This document shows positions 36,632-45,533 of a stretch of 64,000 bases of DNA, piece by piece. The position numbers and the translations under genes are program-made. The DNA lies in contig JACRIN010000083.1 in NCBI GenBank assembly GCA_016220085.1, positions 1 to 64,000 of the forward strand, given 5' to 3'. Source of the DNA: Planctomycetota bacterium. Lineage in GTDB: Bacteria > Planctomycetota > UBA1135 > GCA-002686595. The notes under the pieces were generated by a model, which saw only the letters and a list, made by a program, of their open reading frames with translations, searched no databases and was not told the origin of the DNA. Each line of letters starts with the position of its first letter. Position 1 is the stretch's first letter.

Positions 36632-37750
36632 TCAGATCTTGCGCAGTTCGGGCTCGGCGCCGCTCGGCTTGGGCGCGGGTGCGGCGGTCGCTTCGGGCTT
36701 CCAGGTGCGCGCGCGCCGCTGGCCCCAGCGATCGATCAGCTCGACCCGGATTTCGCCGTCGGCTTGGCGCGCGCAAAGCTGATCGGTGATGTCCTGCGCG
36801 GCGCGGAGCTCGTGGCCGTTCATGCCGACCAACACGTGACCGCGCTGGATGCCGAGCGCGGCGGCGAGGCTCTGCGCCTCGACCCTTTCGACCACCAACC
36901 CGAGCCCCAGGTCGAGCCCCATCGCCTTCGCTTCGTGCTTGGGCAGCGGCCGAACGGTGACGCCGAGAACGTCGGTGCGCATCTCGGGCCCCGCGGCCCG
37001 ATCTCCGAGACGCAGATGCAGCCCCGGAAAACCCAGTCGATCGGTGCTCCGCTGAGGCGCGTTGGCGTCGAGCTTGTCGCGGAGCTCGGGATGCTCCTCG
37101 AAGAGCTTGTCCATCGACTCGGCGCTGTACTCCTTCTCGTCCCGGTTGCCGTCGTGCTCCTCGACGACCGTCACGCGGACGCCGTCGGGGCCGGAACGGA
37201 GTTGGAAGGACTGCGCCCGGCTCGACGAGCCACCTTGCGCGCCCGGACCGAGTGCAAGCGGCGGCGCGCTCGGCAGTCCGAGGAGCGGATCGCGACCGAG
37301 CAATGGCTCGAGCTCCTGCATCCAAAGATCGAGTCCGTCGAGCCCGCCATCGACGCCGCCACGTCCATCGGGCATCTGGAGCCAGAGAGCGTGCGGACCG
37401 CCGACGCCGGCTCGACCGCGGCCTTCGGCTTCGCGCAGCAACAACCGCGCGGTCCACGCGAGCTCGCCGTCGCCCTCGCGTGCCCACTGCTCGACCTCCG
37501 CGCGCGCGATCGGATCGAGGCGCAGACGCTGGGCGAGCGCGGCGAAATCCTGCTCGCGTCGATCGAGGTCCGCGGTGGAGAGCTTCGAGCGCCACACGTC
37601 GGCGGAGAACGGCTCGAGCTCGGCTTGCAGCGGTTGGATCCGGATCAAGCCCGGAGCGTCGGGCTGCTGAGCGCTCGGCGGTTGCGCGGTCGGCTGCAGC
37701 GAGAGCCCGAGGACGGGCGTGAGGAAGAAGAGTGCGTGGAGGTGGTTCAT
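36632..37750 (-). CDS. Secreted PDZ-domain protein of the ECF sigma operon
   Basis: 372 aa from the ATG at 37748-37750 (MNHLHALFFLTPVLGLSLQP, a probable signal peptide). The middle is Gly/Pro/Leu-rich and the C-terminal ~100 residues are a PDZ domain (LGVTVRPLPKHEAKAMGL, VVERVEAQSLAAALGIQRGHVLVGMNGHELRAAQD). No serine-protease triad is visible, so it is not DegS/HtrA. Third gene of the sigma/anti-sigma operon (23-bp gap); a sensor that binds misfolded envelope proteins is a fair hypothesis only. Confidence 0.75.
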   Translation of the reverse strand: MNHLHALFFLTPVLGLSLQPTAQPPSAQQPDAPGLIRIQPLQAELEPFSADVWRSKLSTADLDRREQDFAALAQRLRLDPIARAEVEQWAREGDGELAWTARLLLREAEGRGRAGVGGPHALWLQMPDGRGGVDGGLDGLDLWMQELEPLLGRDPLLGLPSAPPLALGPGAQGGSSSRAQSFQLRSGPDGVRVTVVEEHDGNRDEKEYSAESMDKLFEEHPELRDKLDANAPQRSTDRLGFPGLHLRLGDRAAGPEMRTDVLGVTVRPLPKHEAKAMGLDLGLGLVVERVEAQSLAAALGIQRGHVLVGMNGHELRAAQDITDQLCARQADGEIRVELIDRWGQRRARTWKPEATAAPAPKPSGAEPELRKI

Positions 37751-37773
37751 GGTGGACTCCCCCGGTCCCGCGC

Positions 37774-38424
37774 TCAGCGAATCTGTTCGTCGCCCGCGAG
37801 GTTCAGGGCCGGGTTGTTCTGACTTCCGTGACGAGAGCGCGAGAGCTGACCGTCGATCGACTCGGCGCTGAAGATCAACGCTTGGTCGCCGACTCCGGCC
37901 TTGCGCAGCGGCGAGTTCGCGAGCTGCACTTCCGACCCCGGAAGCAGCTCGGGCGCCGATCGAAGCTCCGGCGGCGGTTGAAGATCCGCCTCGGCGCGCG
38001 GCGTCGGCTCGGCGATGTTCTCGCCCGGGAGCTTCGGCGACGCGGTGTCGGAGCGATCGAACAACGCGAAGAGACCGACGGCGACGAGCACCGCCGCCGC
38101 CGCGGCGAGCGGCACCCAGGAGAGGCGACGCCACGCCGCGGGACGGGTCGGCTCTGCGCGCTCGACGAGCGGGGAGCCGATGCGCCCTTCACGCACCAGT
38201 TCCGCACGCACGTCCGACCAGACGCTCGGACCGGAGAACTTCGTCGCGTCGCGCAGCGTCGCGAGGCGCGCACGGTTCTCCATCCAACGCGCCTGCTCGG
38301 CACGGCACGGGCCGCACTCGGCGAGGTGCCGCGCCACGCGAGCGTTCTCCGCGGCGTCCAAGTCGTCGCCGACGAAGAGCACCAGCAGGGCGCGGATCTC
38401 GTTGCAGTTCAGGGAGTCGTTCAT
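37774..38424 (-). CDS. Zinc-binding anti-sigma factor, membrane-anchored
   Basis: 216 aa from the ATG at 38422-38424, overlapping the sigma gene stop by 4 bp (ATGA). The N-terminus has the ZAS motif HXXXCXXC (HLAECGPC, residues 33-40) after an upstream cysteine (Cys7). One transmembrane helix (WVPLAAAAAVLVAVGLFALF, about 103-122) and a Pro-rich periplasmic tail follow. ZAS proteins hold their ECF sigma inactive in the cytoplasm until a signal, often proteolysis, releases it. Gene order supports this partnership. Confidence 0.85.
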   Translation of the reverse strand: MNDSLNCNEIRALLVLFVGDDLDAAENARVARHLAECGPCRAEQARWMENRARLATLRDATKFSGPSVWSDVRAELVREGRIGSPLVERAEPTRPAAWRRLSWVPLAAAAAVLVAVGLFALFDRSDTASPKLPGENIAEPTPRAEADLQPPPELRSAPELLPGSEVQLANSPLRKAGVGDQALIFSAESIDGQLSRSRHGSQNNPALNLAGDEQIR

Positions 38425-39272
38425 GACGTCGGTTCGTCGAACTCGGGGTCTTCTACGTCGTCGTCGTCGGAAGCGTTGGCGGCATCCGCCGGTACCGAGC
38501 GCGGAGCGCTCCACGCGCTCGGATCGCCGCGCTCGGAGAGGCGCTCACGCCGCTCCCACTCCTCTTGGAAGAGTTTTCGGCCGCGGTGCAGGCGCCAGCG
38601 CACGGTGACGTGCGTCGCGCCGACGATCTCCGCGATCTCCGGGCAGCCAAGCCCTTCGATCTCGCGCAGCGCGAGCACAGTACGGAAGTGCGGAGCGAGG
38701 CTCGCCAAGCACACTCGCACGCGAACGGCCGTTTCGACGGTTTCCGCGCGGTGCGAGGGCGAGGGGGCGTTCGGGTCGGCGAGATCGAGTTCGCCCTCGC
38801 CATCCTCGTCGCCCGCGTTGGTGCTGGTGGTCGTGCGGCGCTTGCGCAGGTGGTCGATCGCGAGGTTCGTGACGATCCGGTAGAGCCAGGTCGGGAACTC
38901 GTGCTCGAAGTCGAAGCGATCGAGGCTGCGGAAGACGCGCAGGAACGCGTCCTGCACCAGGTCGCGCGCGTCGTCCTCGCGGGGGACCATGTTGCGCGCG
39001 ACGCGCCACGCTCGCTCTTCGTAGCGGCGGACCAAGAGCTCGAACCCGCGCTCGTCGCCGGCTTGGGCGCGGCGGATCAACTCGTGATCGGACGCTTCCG
39101 CCAGAACGGCCGCCGCGGTGGCCGGCGCGGGCGCACCACGGGGCGAGGGCGCCGAGGGACTCGGGCCGCCGGCCGCCCCGGGGCCGCCGAGAACGCCTGA
39201 GGTCGCCGGGGCGGGCTCGCGCGGCGGGGTCTCGCCTCTCGGGTTGCGCTTCGTGGCCATCTGGGGATGCAT
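38421..39272 (-). CDS. ECF (RpoE-type) RNA polymerase sigma factor
   Basis: 283 aa from the ATG at 39270-39272; an ATG four codons in is an alternative. A Pro/Ala-rich N-terminal extension of about 60 residues precedes region 2 (FELLVRRYEERAWRVARNMV, DDARDLVQDAFLRVFRSLDRFD, PTWLYRIVTNLAIDHLRKRR). An acidic linker and region 4 (LAPHFRTVLALREIEGLGCPEIAEIVGATHVTVRWRLHRG) follow. The C-terminus adds an acidic tail (DDDDVEDPEFDE). It is translationally coupled to the anti-sigma. Target promoters unknown. Confidence 0.9.
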   Translation of the reverse strand: MHPQMATKRNPRGETPPREPAPATSGVLGGPGAAGGPSPSAPSPRGAPAPATAAAVLAEASDHELIRRAQAGDERGFELLVRRYEERAWRVARNMVPREDDARDLVQDAFLRVFRSLDRFDFEHEFPTWLYRIVTNLAIDHLRKRRTTTSTNAGDEDGEGELDLADPNAPSPSHRAETVETAVRVRVCLASLAPHFRTVLALREIEGLGCPEIAEIVGATHVTVRWRLHRGRKLFQEEWERRERLSERGDPSAWSAPRSVPADAANASDDDDVEDPEFDEPTS

Positions 39273-39519
39273 GGTCGTCGCGAGGGCGGCAGAGATCCAG
39301 TGTGTACGGGCAGCGACGGCCCCGCGTTGGGAGTCCGGCGCGGAAATCGACGCCCGAACGGGCCGCGCGCGACCAAGACGCCGCGAGGCGCGCCTCGACG
39401 CCGCGGGGCACGCCCCGACGCAGCGGCGCGCTGCCGGCCTCTCGATCCGGCCCGCCGCCCACGCGGGTGGCCCGAGCGGTTCGCCGGGATCCTTCCGCGA
39501 GCGCCAGCGACGTCCGAGC

Positions 39520-40533
39520 CTACGGAACCGCGCTCTCGACGCTCGGGAAGCGTCCGGGCAACGCCCCGAGGTGCCGGTAGCGGTCGCGGCGGCGGCGCAG
39601 CAGCTCCTCGGTCGGTATCCGGTCGAGCCCGTCGAGCTCGCGCAGGATCGTCCGCTTGACCTCGTCCATCAGCACGGTCGGGGCCCGGTGCGCCCCGCCG
39701 AGGGGCTCGGGGATGACGCCGTCGATCACGCCGAGCTTGCGCAGGTCGCTCGACGTCAGCTTGAGCGCCTCCGCGGCCTCGGGAATGCGCTCGGTGTCCT
39801 TCCACAGGATCGCGGCGCAACCTTCCGGCGAGATCACCGAGTAGTACGAGTATTGGAGCATCAGCACGCGATCGCCGATGCCGATCCCGAGCGCTCCGCC
39901 CGACCCACCCTCGCCGATCACGATCACGAGGATCGGCACGCGCAGGTAGAACATGCCGAGGATGTTCTCGGCGATCGCCGCCGCCTGGCCGCGCTCCTCG
40001 GCGCCGATGCCCGGATAGGCGCCCGGCGTGTTGATCATCGCGACGATCGGCAGCTTCAGTCGCTCGGCGAGCTTCATCTTGCGCAGTGCCTTGCGGTAGC
40101 CCTCGGGGTGCGCGCAGCCGAAGTTGCAGGCGAGCCGCTCCTTGGTCGTGCGCCCCTTGCGGTGCGCGATCAGCATGAAGCGGCGGTTTTGGATGGTCGC
40201 GAGCCCGCTGACGATCGCGGGGTCCTCACCGAAGACCTTGTCGCCGTGTAGCTCGATGAAGTCGTCGAGGATGTTCGCGATGTAGTCCACCGCGCCCGGG
40301 CGATCGACGTTGCGGGCGACGCTGACGGTCTCCCACGCGTTGAGATTCTTGTAGATCGACTCGGTGCGGGAGCGGACGCTCTTCTTCAGCGCCTCGATCT
40401 CCTCGGAGATGTCGAGCCCGGTGCGGAGCGAGAGCGATTCGAGCTCGGAGAGACGCGCTTCGAGCTCCTGGATCGGACGTTCGAAGGACATCCCCATCGG
40501 GGCGCCCTCGGACTTCTGCGGCTTGTCGCTCAC
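39520..40533 (-). CDS. accA: Acetyl-CoA carboxylase carboxyltransferase subunit alpha
   Basis: 337 aa from a GTG start (40531-40533; SDKPQKSEGAPMGMSFERPI follows). The N-terminal helices (ELEARLSELESLS) and crotonase-like carboxyltransferase core are complete: HRKGRTTKERLACNFGCAHPEGYRKALR, INTPGAYPGIGAEERGQ, GEGGSGGALGIGIGDRVLML, SVISPEGCAAILWKD. With AccD it transfers carboxyl from carboxybiotin to acetyl-CoA in fatty-acid synthesis; accD is not in the window. It diverges from purL across 245 bp. Confidence 0.96.
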   Translation of the reverse strand: MSDKPQKSEGAPMGMSFERPIQELEARLSELESLSLRTGLDISEEIEALKKSVRSRTESIYKNLNAWETVSVARNVDRPGAVDYIANILDDFIELHGDKVFGEDPAIVSGLATIQNRRFMLIAHRKGRTTKERLACNFGCAHPEGYRKALRKMKLAERLKLPIVAMINTPGAYPGIGAEERGQAAAIAENILGMFYLRVPILVIVIGEGGSGGALGIGIGDRVLMLQYSYYSVISPEGCAAILWKDTERIPEAAEALKLTSSDLRKLGVIDGVIPEPLGGAHRAPTVLMDEVKRTILRELDGLDRIPTEELLRRRRDRYRHLGALPGRFPSVESAVP

Positions 40534-40778
40534 GGTGTGGAGTGGCTCCTGGCTCGAGGGGTCGGACGACGCGGCGCATCCTGCGCGATCGGTCCCTCAC
40601 CTGCAACCGTCTTCCCGGACGGGCCGGCGCTCACCGACCGGGGCTGGAGTCGGCGCTCCAACTCGCTAGGATTCCGCGCCTGTGCGTCCGCGAGAGAAAT
40701 CGCAACGCCCCCAAGATTTGGTGGACGTGCGGACCTGAAGCCACAAAATGTCGCGCACGCGGACCTTTTCCCCCGCCC

Positions 40779-43727
40779 ATGTCCACAGTGACCGCCGAGC
40801 TTGATTCGAAGCCTCGCGAGCGCCTGCCCAAGGCGTGGCGCGTGGAGGTGTTCCGACGCCCCGACCTCGACGACCCCGACGGGGCGCGGGTGCTGCGCGA
40901 GTTCGCCGAACTCGGGGTGCGCGCGCTGACTTCGGCGCGCCTCGGCCGCGGGTTCCTGCTGTCGCCGACGCTCCCGCGCGCGAGCGTCGAGCGCGTCGTG
41001 CACGAGCTCTGCGCCGATCCGGTGCTCGACGTCGTGCGCATCACCGCGCCGGAGGCCGCGCCGAGCGTCGGCCAAGGCGTGCGCCATCGCGTGCTCGTGA
41101 TGCGCAAGCCCGGCGTGATGGACTCCGTCGCGCAGACGATCGAGCGCACGCTCGCGCGCTCGGCACTTGCCTCGCTCGCGGGTGGAGAGCGCGTGCGCGC
41201 GTTGACCTACCAAGCGTGGGAGTTCGTCGGAGCGCTCGACGCGCGCGCTCTCGAGCACGCCGCGAAGCGCACGCTCGCGAACGACGTGATCGAGGACGTG
41301 TGGGTCGATCGCGAGGACGTGCACTTCACGTTGCCCGACGATCACGCGGTGCGCGCGAGCGTCTCGGTGCCGCTCCGCGACGCGAGCGACGACGAGCTCG
41401 TGCGCATCTCGCGCCAGGGTTGCTTGAGCTTGACGCTCCTCGAAATGCACGCGGTGCGCGATCACTTCCGCGCGCTCGAACGCGAGCCCACCGACTGCGA
41501 GCTCGAGACGATCGCGCAGACGTGGAGCGAGCACTGCAAGCACAAGACGTTCGCCGGCAAGATCGACTTCCAAGGCGAGCGCATCGAGAACCTCTTCAAG
41601 GACACGATCCAGCGCGCGACGCGAGAACTCGCGAAGCCGTGGTGCATCAGCGTCTTCAAGGACAACGCGGGAATCGTCGCGTTCGACGGAGACTGGGACG
41701 TCTGCTTCAAGGTCGAGACGCACAACCACCCGAGCGCGATCGATCCGTACGGCGGCGCGGGCACCGGCATCGGTGGCGTGATCCGCGACGTGCTCGGCGT
41801 CGGCCTCGGCGCGAAGCCGATCGCGAACACCGACTGCTTCTTCGTCGGGCCGCTCGATCTCGACGAAGCGCGCGTGCCGAAGGGCTGCATGCATCCCAAG
41901 CGCATCCTGCGCGGCGTGGTCGCCGGTGTGCGCGACTACGGCAATCGCATGGGCATCCCGACGGTCAACGGCGGCGTGTGGGTCGATTCGCGCTACATCG
42001 GCAATCCGCTGGTGTACGCGGGCACCGTCGGCCTGATGCCGCGCTGGGCGGCGGAGAAGAGCGTTCGACCCGGCGACGTGATCCTCTGCGTCGGCGGCCG
42101 CACCGGACGCGACGGCATCCACGGCGCGACGTTCTCCTCGATCGAGCTCGACGAGAGCTCGTCGGTGGTCTCTTCCTCCGCGGTGCAGATCGGCGACCCG
42201 ATCACGGAGAAGCGCGTCCAAGACGGCCTCCTGCGCGCGCGCGACCTTCGGCTCTATCGCGCGTTGACCGACTGCGGCGCCGGCGGGCTCTCGTCCGCGA
42301 TCGGCGAGATGGGCGCGGAGTGCGGCGCACGCGTGCAGCTCGAGCGCGTGCCGCTGAAGTACCCCGGTCTCTCCCCCGCCGAAATTTGGATCAGCGAAGC
42401 CCAGGAGCGCATGGTGCTCGCGGTGCCGCCCGAGCACCTCGATGCGATCCGCGCGGTCTTCGCGGCCGAGGACGTCGACGCGACCGCGATCGGCGAGTTC
42501 ACCGACACGCAGAAGCTCGAGCTCTTCTACGGCGAGCGGTGCGTCGGCACTCTCGACGTCCACTTCCTGCACGAAGGCACGCCGCGGCCGTTGCGCAACG
42601 CGCGCTTCACGCCGCGCGTCGTCGCCGATCCGGGCGCTCCGCCGTGCCCCAATCCCGGCGCGATGCTGCTCGCGTTGCTGCGTTCACCGAACATCGCGAG
42701 CAAGGAGTGGATCGTGCGCCAGTACGACCACGAGGTGCAGGGCACGTCGGTGATCAAGCCGCTGGTCGGCGAGCGCGAGGATGGTCCGGGCGACGCCGCA
42801 GTGCTGCAACCGCTCGCGCATTCGCGCGCGGGCGTCGCGATCGGCTGCGGCGCGAATCCGCGCTACGGTTCGCTCGATCCCTGGGCAATGGCGTCCGCGG
42901 CGATCGACGAAGCGCTGCGCAATGTCGTCGCCGTCGGCGGCGATCCCGAGCGCACCGCGATCCTCGACAACTTCAGTTGGGGCAACTGCGCGAACCCCGA
43001 GCAGCTCGGCGCGCTCGTGCTCGCCGCGCGCGCGTGCTACGCGACCGCGGTCGCCTTCGGCACGCCGTTCGTCTCCGGCAAGGACAGTCTGAACAACGAG
43101 TTCCGCGTCGGCGACGAGGTGATCGCGATCCCGGCCACGCTGCTCGTGTCGGCGCTCGCGCACGTGCCCGATGTCGCGCACACGACGACGATGGACGCGA
43201 AGGCCGCGGGCAATCGCATCTATCTCGTCGGGCTCACGCACGGCGAGCTCGGCGGCTCGCACTACCTCGGCGAACTCGGGCTCGAGGGCGGCCGCGTGCC
43301 GCGCCCCGATCTCGCGCTCGCGCCCAAGCAACTCGCCGCGCTCCACGCGGCGATCCGGGCCGACCTGGTGCGCAGCGTCCACGACCTTTCGGAGGGCGGG
43401 CTCGCCGTCGCGGCGGCGGAGATGGCGTTCGCGGGCCGGCTCGGCCTCGACCTGTCGCTCTCCGCGGTTCCGACCGCCGAGCTCTCGGCGGACCACGACC
43501 CGAACGCGACCCGGCTCTTCTCCGAGAGCTGCACGCGCTTCCTCGTCGAGGTCGAGGACCGTCATGCGGGAGCGTTCGAGCGCGCGCTCGCCGGACGCGA
43601 CTTCGCGCGGATCGGCGTCGTCGACGCGAGCGCTCGCCTGAAGCTCCGCGGCGTCAAGGGTCAGACGCTCCTCGACCTCTCGGTCGAGGAGCTCGCCGCC
43701 GCCCACCGAGGAGGGTTCGCCGGATGA
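40779..43727 (+). CDS. purL: Phosphoribosylformylglycinamidine synthase, PurS-PurL fusion
   Basis: 982 aa from the ATG at 40779 (MSTVTAELDSKPRERL). The first ~200 residues look like two PurS-type repeats (WRVEVFRRPDLDDPDGARVLREFAELG... and HRVLVMRKPGVMDSVAQTIE...). The synthetase core follows: QTWSEHCKHKTFAGKI, VETHNHPSAIDPYGGAGTGIGGVIRD, TDCGAGGLSSAIGEMG and the second AIRS-like half FGTPFVSGKDSLNN. It performs step four of purine synthesis with PurQ supplying ammonia. The glutaminase is a separate gene downstream, overlapping by 4 bp, unlike the full PurL of proteobacteria. Confidence 0.94.
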   Translation: MSTVTAELDSKPRERLPKAWRVEVFRRPDLDDPDGARVLREFAELGVRALTSARLGRGFLLSPTLPRASVERVVHELCADPVLDVVRITAPEAAPSVGQGVRHRVLVMRKPGVMDSVAQTIERTLARSALASLAGGERVRALTYQAWEFVGALDARALEHAAKRTLANDVIEDVWVDREDVHFTLPDDHAVRASVSVPLRDASDDELVRISRQGCLSLTLLEMHAVRDHFRALEREPTDCELETIAQTWSEHCKHKTFAGKIDFQGERIENLFKDTIQRATRELAKPWCISVFKDNAGIVAFDGDWDVCFKVETHNHPSAIDPYGGAGTGIGGVIRDVLGVGLGAKPIANTDCFFVGPLDLDEARVPKGCMHPKRILRGVVAGVRDYGNRMGIPTVNGGVWVDSRYIGNPLVYAGTVGLMPRWAAEKSVRPGDVILCVGGRTGRDGIHGATFSSIELDESSSVVSSSAVQIGDPITEKRVQDGLLRARDLRLYRALTDCGAGGLSSAIGEMGAECGARVQLERVPLKYPGLSPAEIWISEAQERMVLAVPPEHLDAIRAVFAAEDVDATAIGEFTDTQKLELFYGERCVGTLDVHFLHEGTPRPLRNARFTPRVVADPGAPPCPNPGAMLLALLRSPNIASKEWIVRQYDHEVQGTSVIKPLVGEREDGPGDAAVLQPLAHSRAGVAIGCGANPRYGSLDPWAMASAAIDEALRNVVAVGGDPERTAILDNFSWGNCANPEQLGALVLAARACYATAVAFGTPFVSGKDSLNNEFRVGDEVIAIPATLLVSALAHVPDVAHTTTMDAKAAGNRIYLVGLTHGELGGSHYLGELGLEGGRVPRPDLALAPKQLAALHAAIRADLVRSVHDLSEGGLAVAAAEMAFAGRLGLDLSLSAVPTAELSADHDPNATRLFSESCTRFLVEVEDRHAGAFERALAGRDFARIGVVDASARLKLRGVKGQTLLDLSVEELAAAHRGGFAG

Positions 43728-44572
43728 CCGTCCCCAGCTCCCAGAGCTCCCCCGGCACCGCCGGCGCGCCCGGCGCAAGCGCGACGCGCACCGTGCGCGC
43801 ACTGGTCGTGCGCACCGCGGGAACGAACTGCGATCGCGAGACGTGTCTCGCGCTCGAACGCGGCGGCGCCGCGCCGGAGCTCAAGCACGTGCTCGAGCTC
43901 TGCGAGAAGCCCGTGCTGCTCGATCCGGTCTCGATCTTCGTGATCCCCGGCGGGTTCTCGTACGGCGACGACCTGGGAGCGGGCCGCGTGCTCGGCTTCC
44001 AACTGCGCACACGCCTCGCCGAGGCGCTCGCGCGCTTCGTCGCCAAGGGCGGCGTCGTGCTCGGCGTGTGCAACGGCGTCCAGGTGCTCGCCGACACCGG
44101 CGTGCTCGAAGGCGTGCGCACCGCGCGCGCCGAACGCGGCGTCGGACTCGACGTCAACGCGTCGGGTCGCTTCGAATGCCGCTGGGTCACGCTCGAGGCG
44201 CAAGCGAGCGCGTGCGCGTGGCTCGAGCCGGGCGAGCTCCTGCCCGTGCCCGTCGCACACGGCGAGGGTCGTTTCACCGTGCGCGACCCGAGCGTGCTGC
44301 AACGCCTGAAGCAGAACCGACAGATCGCTCTGCGTTACGTCCGTCCCGACGGTTCGCGCGCCGAGTACCCCGACTGCCCCAACGGTTCGGTGGAGGAAAT
44401 CGCCGGCATCTGCGACCCGACCGGTCGCGTGCTGGGCCTGATGCCTCACCCCGAACGCAATTTGACGCCCTGGAACCATCCGCGCTGGACCCGTTTGGGC
44501 CCGCGCGCGGAAGGCGAGGGCTTGCGCTTCTATCGCCGGATGGTGGAGACCGCATCCGCTCTGGCGAAGTGA
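43724..44572 (+). CDS. purQ: Phosphoribosylformylglycinamidine synthase, glutaminase subunit
   Basis: 282 aa, ATG overlapping the purL stop (ATGA). It is a class I glutamine amidotransferase: nucleophile Cys116 in VVLGVCNGVQ, and His242/Glu244 in GLMPHPERN; the oxyanion-region PGGFSYGDDLGAGR is also present. It hydrolyses glutamine and passes ammonia to PurL. Slightly longer than minimal PurQ (~230 aa) through an N-terminal Ser/Gly/Ala tail of about 22 residues and internal loops. Confidence 0.95.
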   Translation: MTVPSSQSSPGTAGAPGASATRTVRALVVRTAGTNCDRETCLALERGGAAPELKHVLELCEKPVLLDPVSIFVIPGGFSYGDDLGAGRVLGFQLRTRLAEALARFVAKGGVVLGVCNGVQVLADTGVLEGVRTARAERGVGLDVNASGRFECRWVTLEAQASACAWLEPGELLPVPVAHGEGRFTVRDPSVLQRLKQNRQIALRYVRPDGSRAEYPDCPNGSVEEIAGICDPTGRVLGLMPHPERNLTPWNHPRWTRLGPRAEGEGLRFYRRMVETASALAK

Positions 44573-44602
44573 TTCCACACCTCTACCCATCAGCATCCAT
44601 CC

Positions 44603-44989
44603 ATGAAGAATCTCTTCCTGATCGCCCTCGTGTGCGCACCGCTCGGAGCGGGTTGCGCCGCCGTGGCCGCCGGCGCAGTCGGCGGCATCGTCATGACCAC
44701 GGAGTTCACCGACGCAGCCACCTACGTCACGCATCTCAACATCGATGCGAAGAAGGTCTGGCCGGAGGCGAAGAACGTGCTCCAAGACACGACGCTCGAT
44801 CTGCTCGAGGTCGACGACACGATCCGCGTCGCCAAGGCCAAGATCGACGGCGCCACCGTCACCGTCTCGGTCGAGCCCTACGACATCGACAAGTCGACGC
44901 TGCTGATCAAGGCGCGCAAGTACGGCTTCCCGGACGGCGAGACCGCTCGCCTCGTCCAAGAGAAGATCGTGCGTCGCCTGCAGCCCTGA
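44603..44989 (+). CDS. Small lipoprotein, DUF3568-like
   Basis: 128 aa. The signal peptide with lipobox LGAGC (Cys18) and following AAVAAGAVGG resemble DUF3568-type lipoproteins. The mature part has an alternating strand/helix pattern (HLNIDAKKVWPEAKNVLQDT, KIDGATVTVSVEPYDIDKST). Function unknown. It lies 30 bp after purQ and ends 10 bp before the convergent fur-like gene; any link to purine synthesis is probably only positional. Confidence 0.7.
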   Translation: MKNLFLIALVCAPLGAGCAAVAAGAVGGIVMTTEFTDAATYVTHLNIDAKKVWPEAKNVLQDTTLDLLEVDDTIRVAKAKIDGATVTVSVEPYDIDKSTLLIKARKYGFPDGETARLVQEKIVRRLQP

Positions 44990-44999
44990 GCGAATCGGA

Positions 45000-45533
45000 C
45001 TATTCGCCCGCGCCCGACGCTTCGCGCGTCGCGGCGCGGGCGGCTTCGTTTCCGGAGCGCTCGACGCCGATCAGATGCGCGGGCCGTTCGGGGCGCGTGC
45101 GCTTGCACGCGCGGCAATAGCCGAGCAGGCGCAGGTCGTGATCGACGAGCTCGAAGCCCTTGCGCGCGCAGGCGGCGAGCTGGAGCTCCTCGATCTTCGG
45201 GTCGGAGAACTCCTCGATCTTGCCGCAGCCCAAGCAAACCATGTGGTCGTGGTGCGGGTGCCCGAGCGTGTGCTCGTACACGAGCTCGCCGCGGCCGGCG
45301 TCGAGCGAACGCATGAACTCGCCTTCGACCAAGAGCCCGAGCGTGCGGTACACGGTGGCGCGCGAGACGCGCGTGCCGGGCTCTTCGAGCATCCAACGAT
45401 AGAGCCGCTCGGCGCTGAAGTGCTCGTGGGTCACGAACGCACGATCGAAGATGCGTCGCCGCTGCGTGGTCAGCTTCAGCGAGCGCTTCTTCAGGAACGC
45501 CTCGAACGCGCTGCGGATGGCGACTTGTCTCAC
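45000..45533 (-). CDS. Fur family metal- or peroxide-responsive regulator
   Basis: 177 aa from a GTG start at 45531-45533, overlapping the upstream glycosyltransferase stop by 4 bp (GTGA). The winged helix (LTTQRRRIFDRAFVTHEHFSAERLYRWM...VSRATVYRTLGLLVEGEFM) is followed by metal-site residues HPHHDHMVCLGCGKIEEFSDPKIEEL. The structural zinc cysteines are Cys100/Cys103 and Cys140/Cys143. Fur, PerR, Zur and Nur cannot be distinguished reliably by eye. The C-terminal ~30 residues (polar, Arg/Ala/Glu-rich) extend beyond typical Fur. Confidence 0.9.
   Translation of the reverse strand: MRQVAIRSAFEAFLKKRSLKLTTQRRRIFDRAFVTHEHFSAERLYRWMLEEPGTRVSRATVYRTLGLLVEGEFMRSLDAGRGELVYEHTLGHPHHDHMVCLGCGKIEEFSDPKIEELQLAACARKGFELVDHDLRLLGYCRACKRTRPERPAHLIGVERSGNEAARAATREASGAGE

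Noticed and set aside
40835-44572. 1245-aa plus-strand ORF
   Set aside because: Its end is the real purQ in frame, but everything before 43724 is an out-of-frame shadow of purL; there is no PurL-PurQ fusion.
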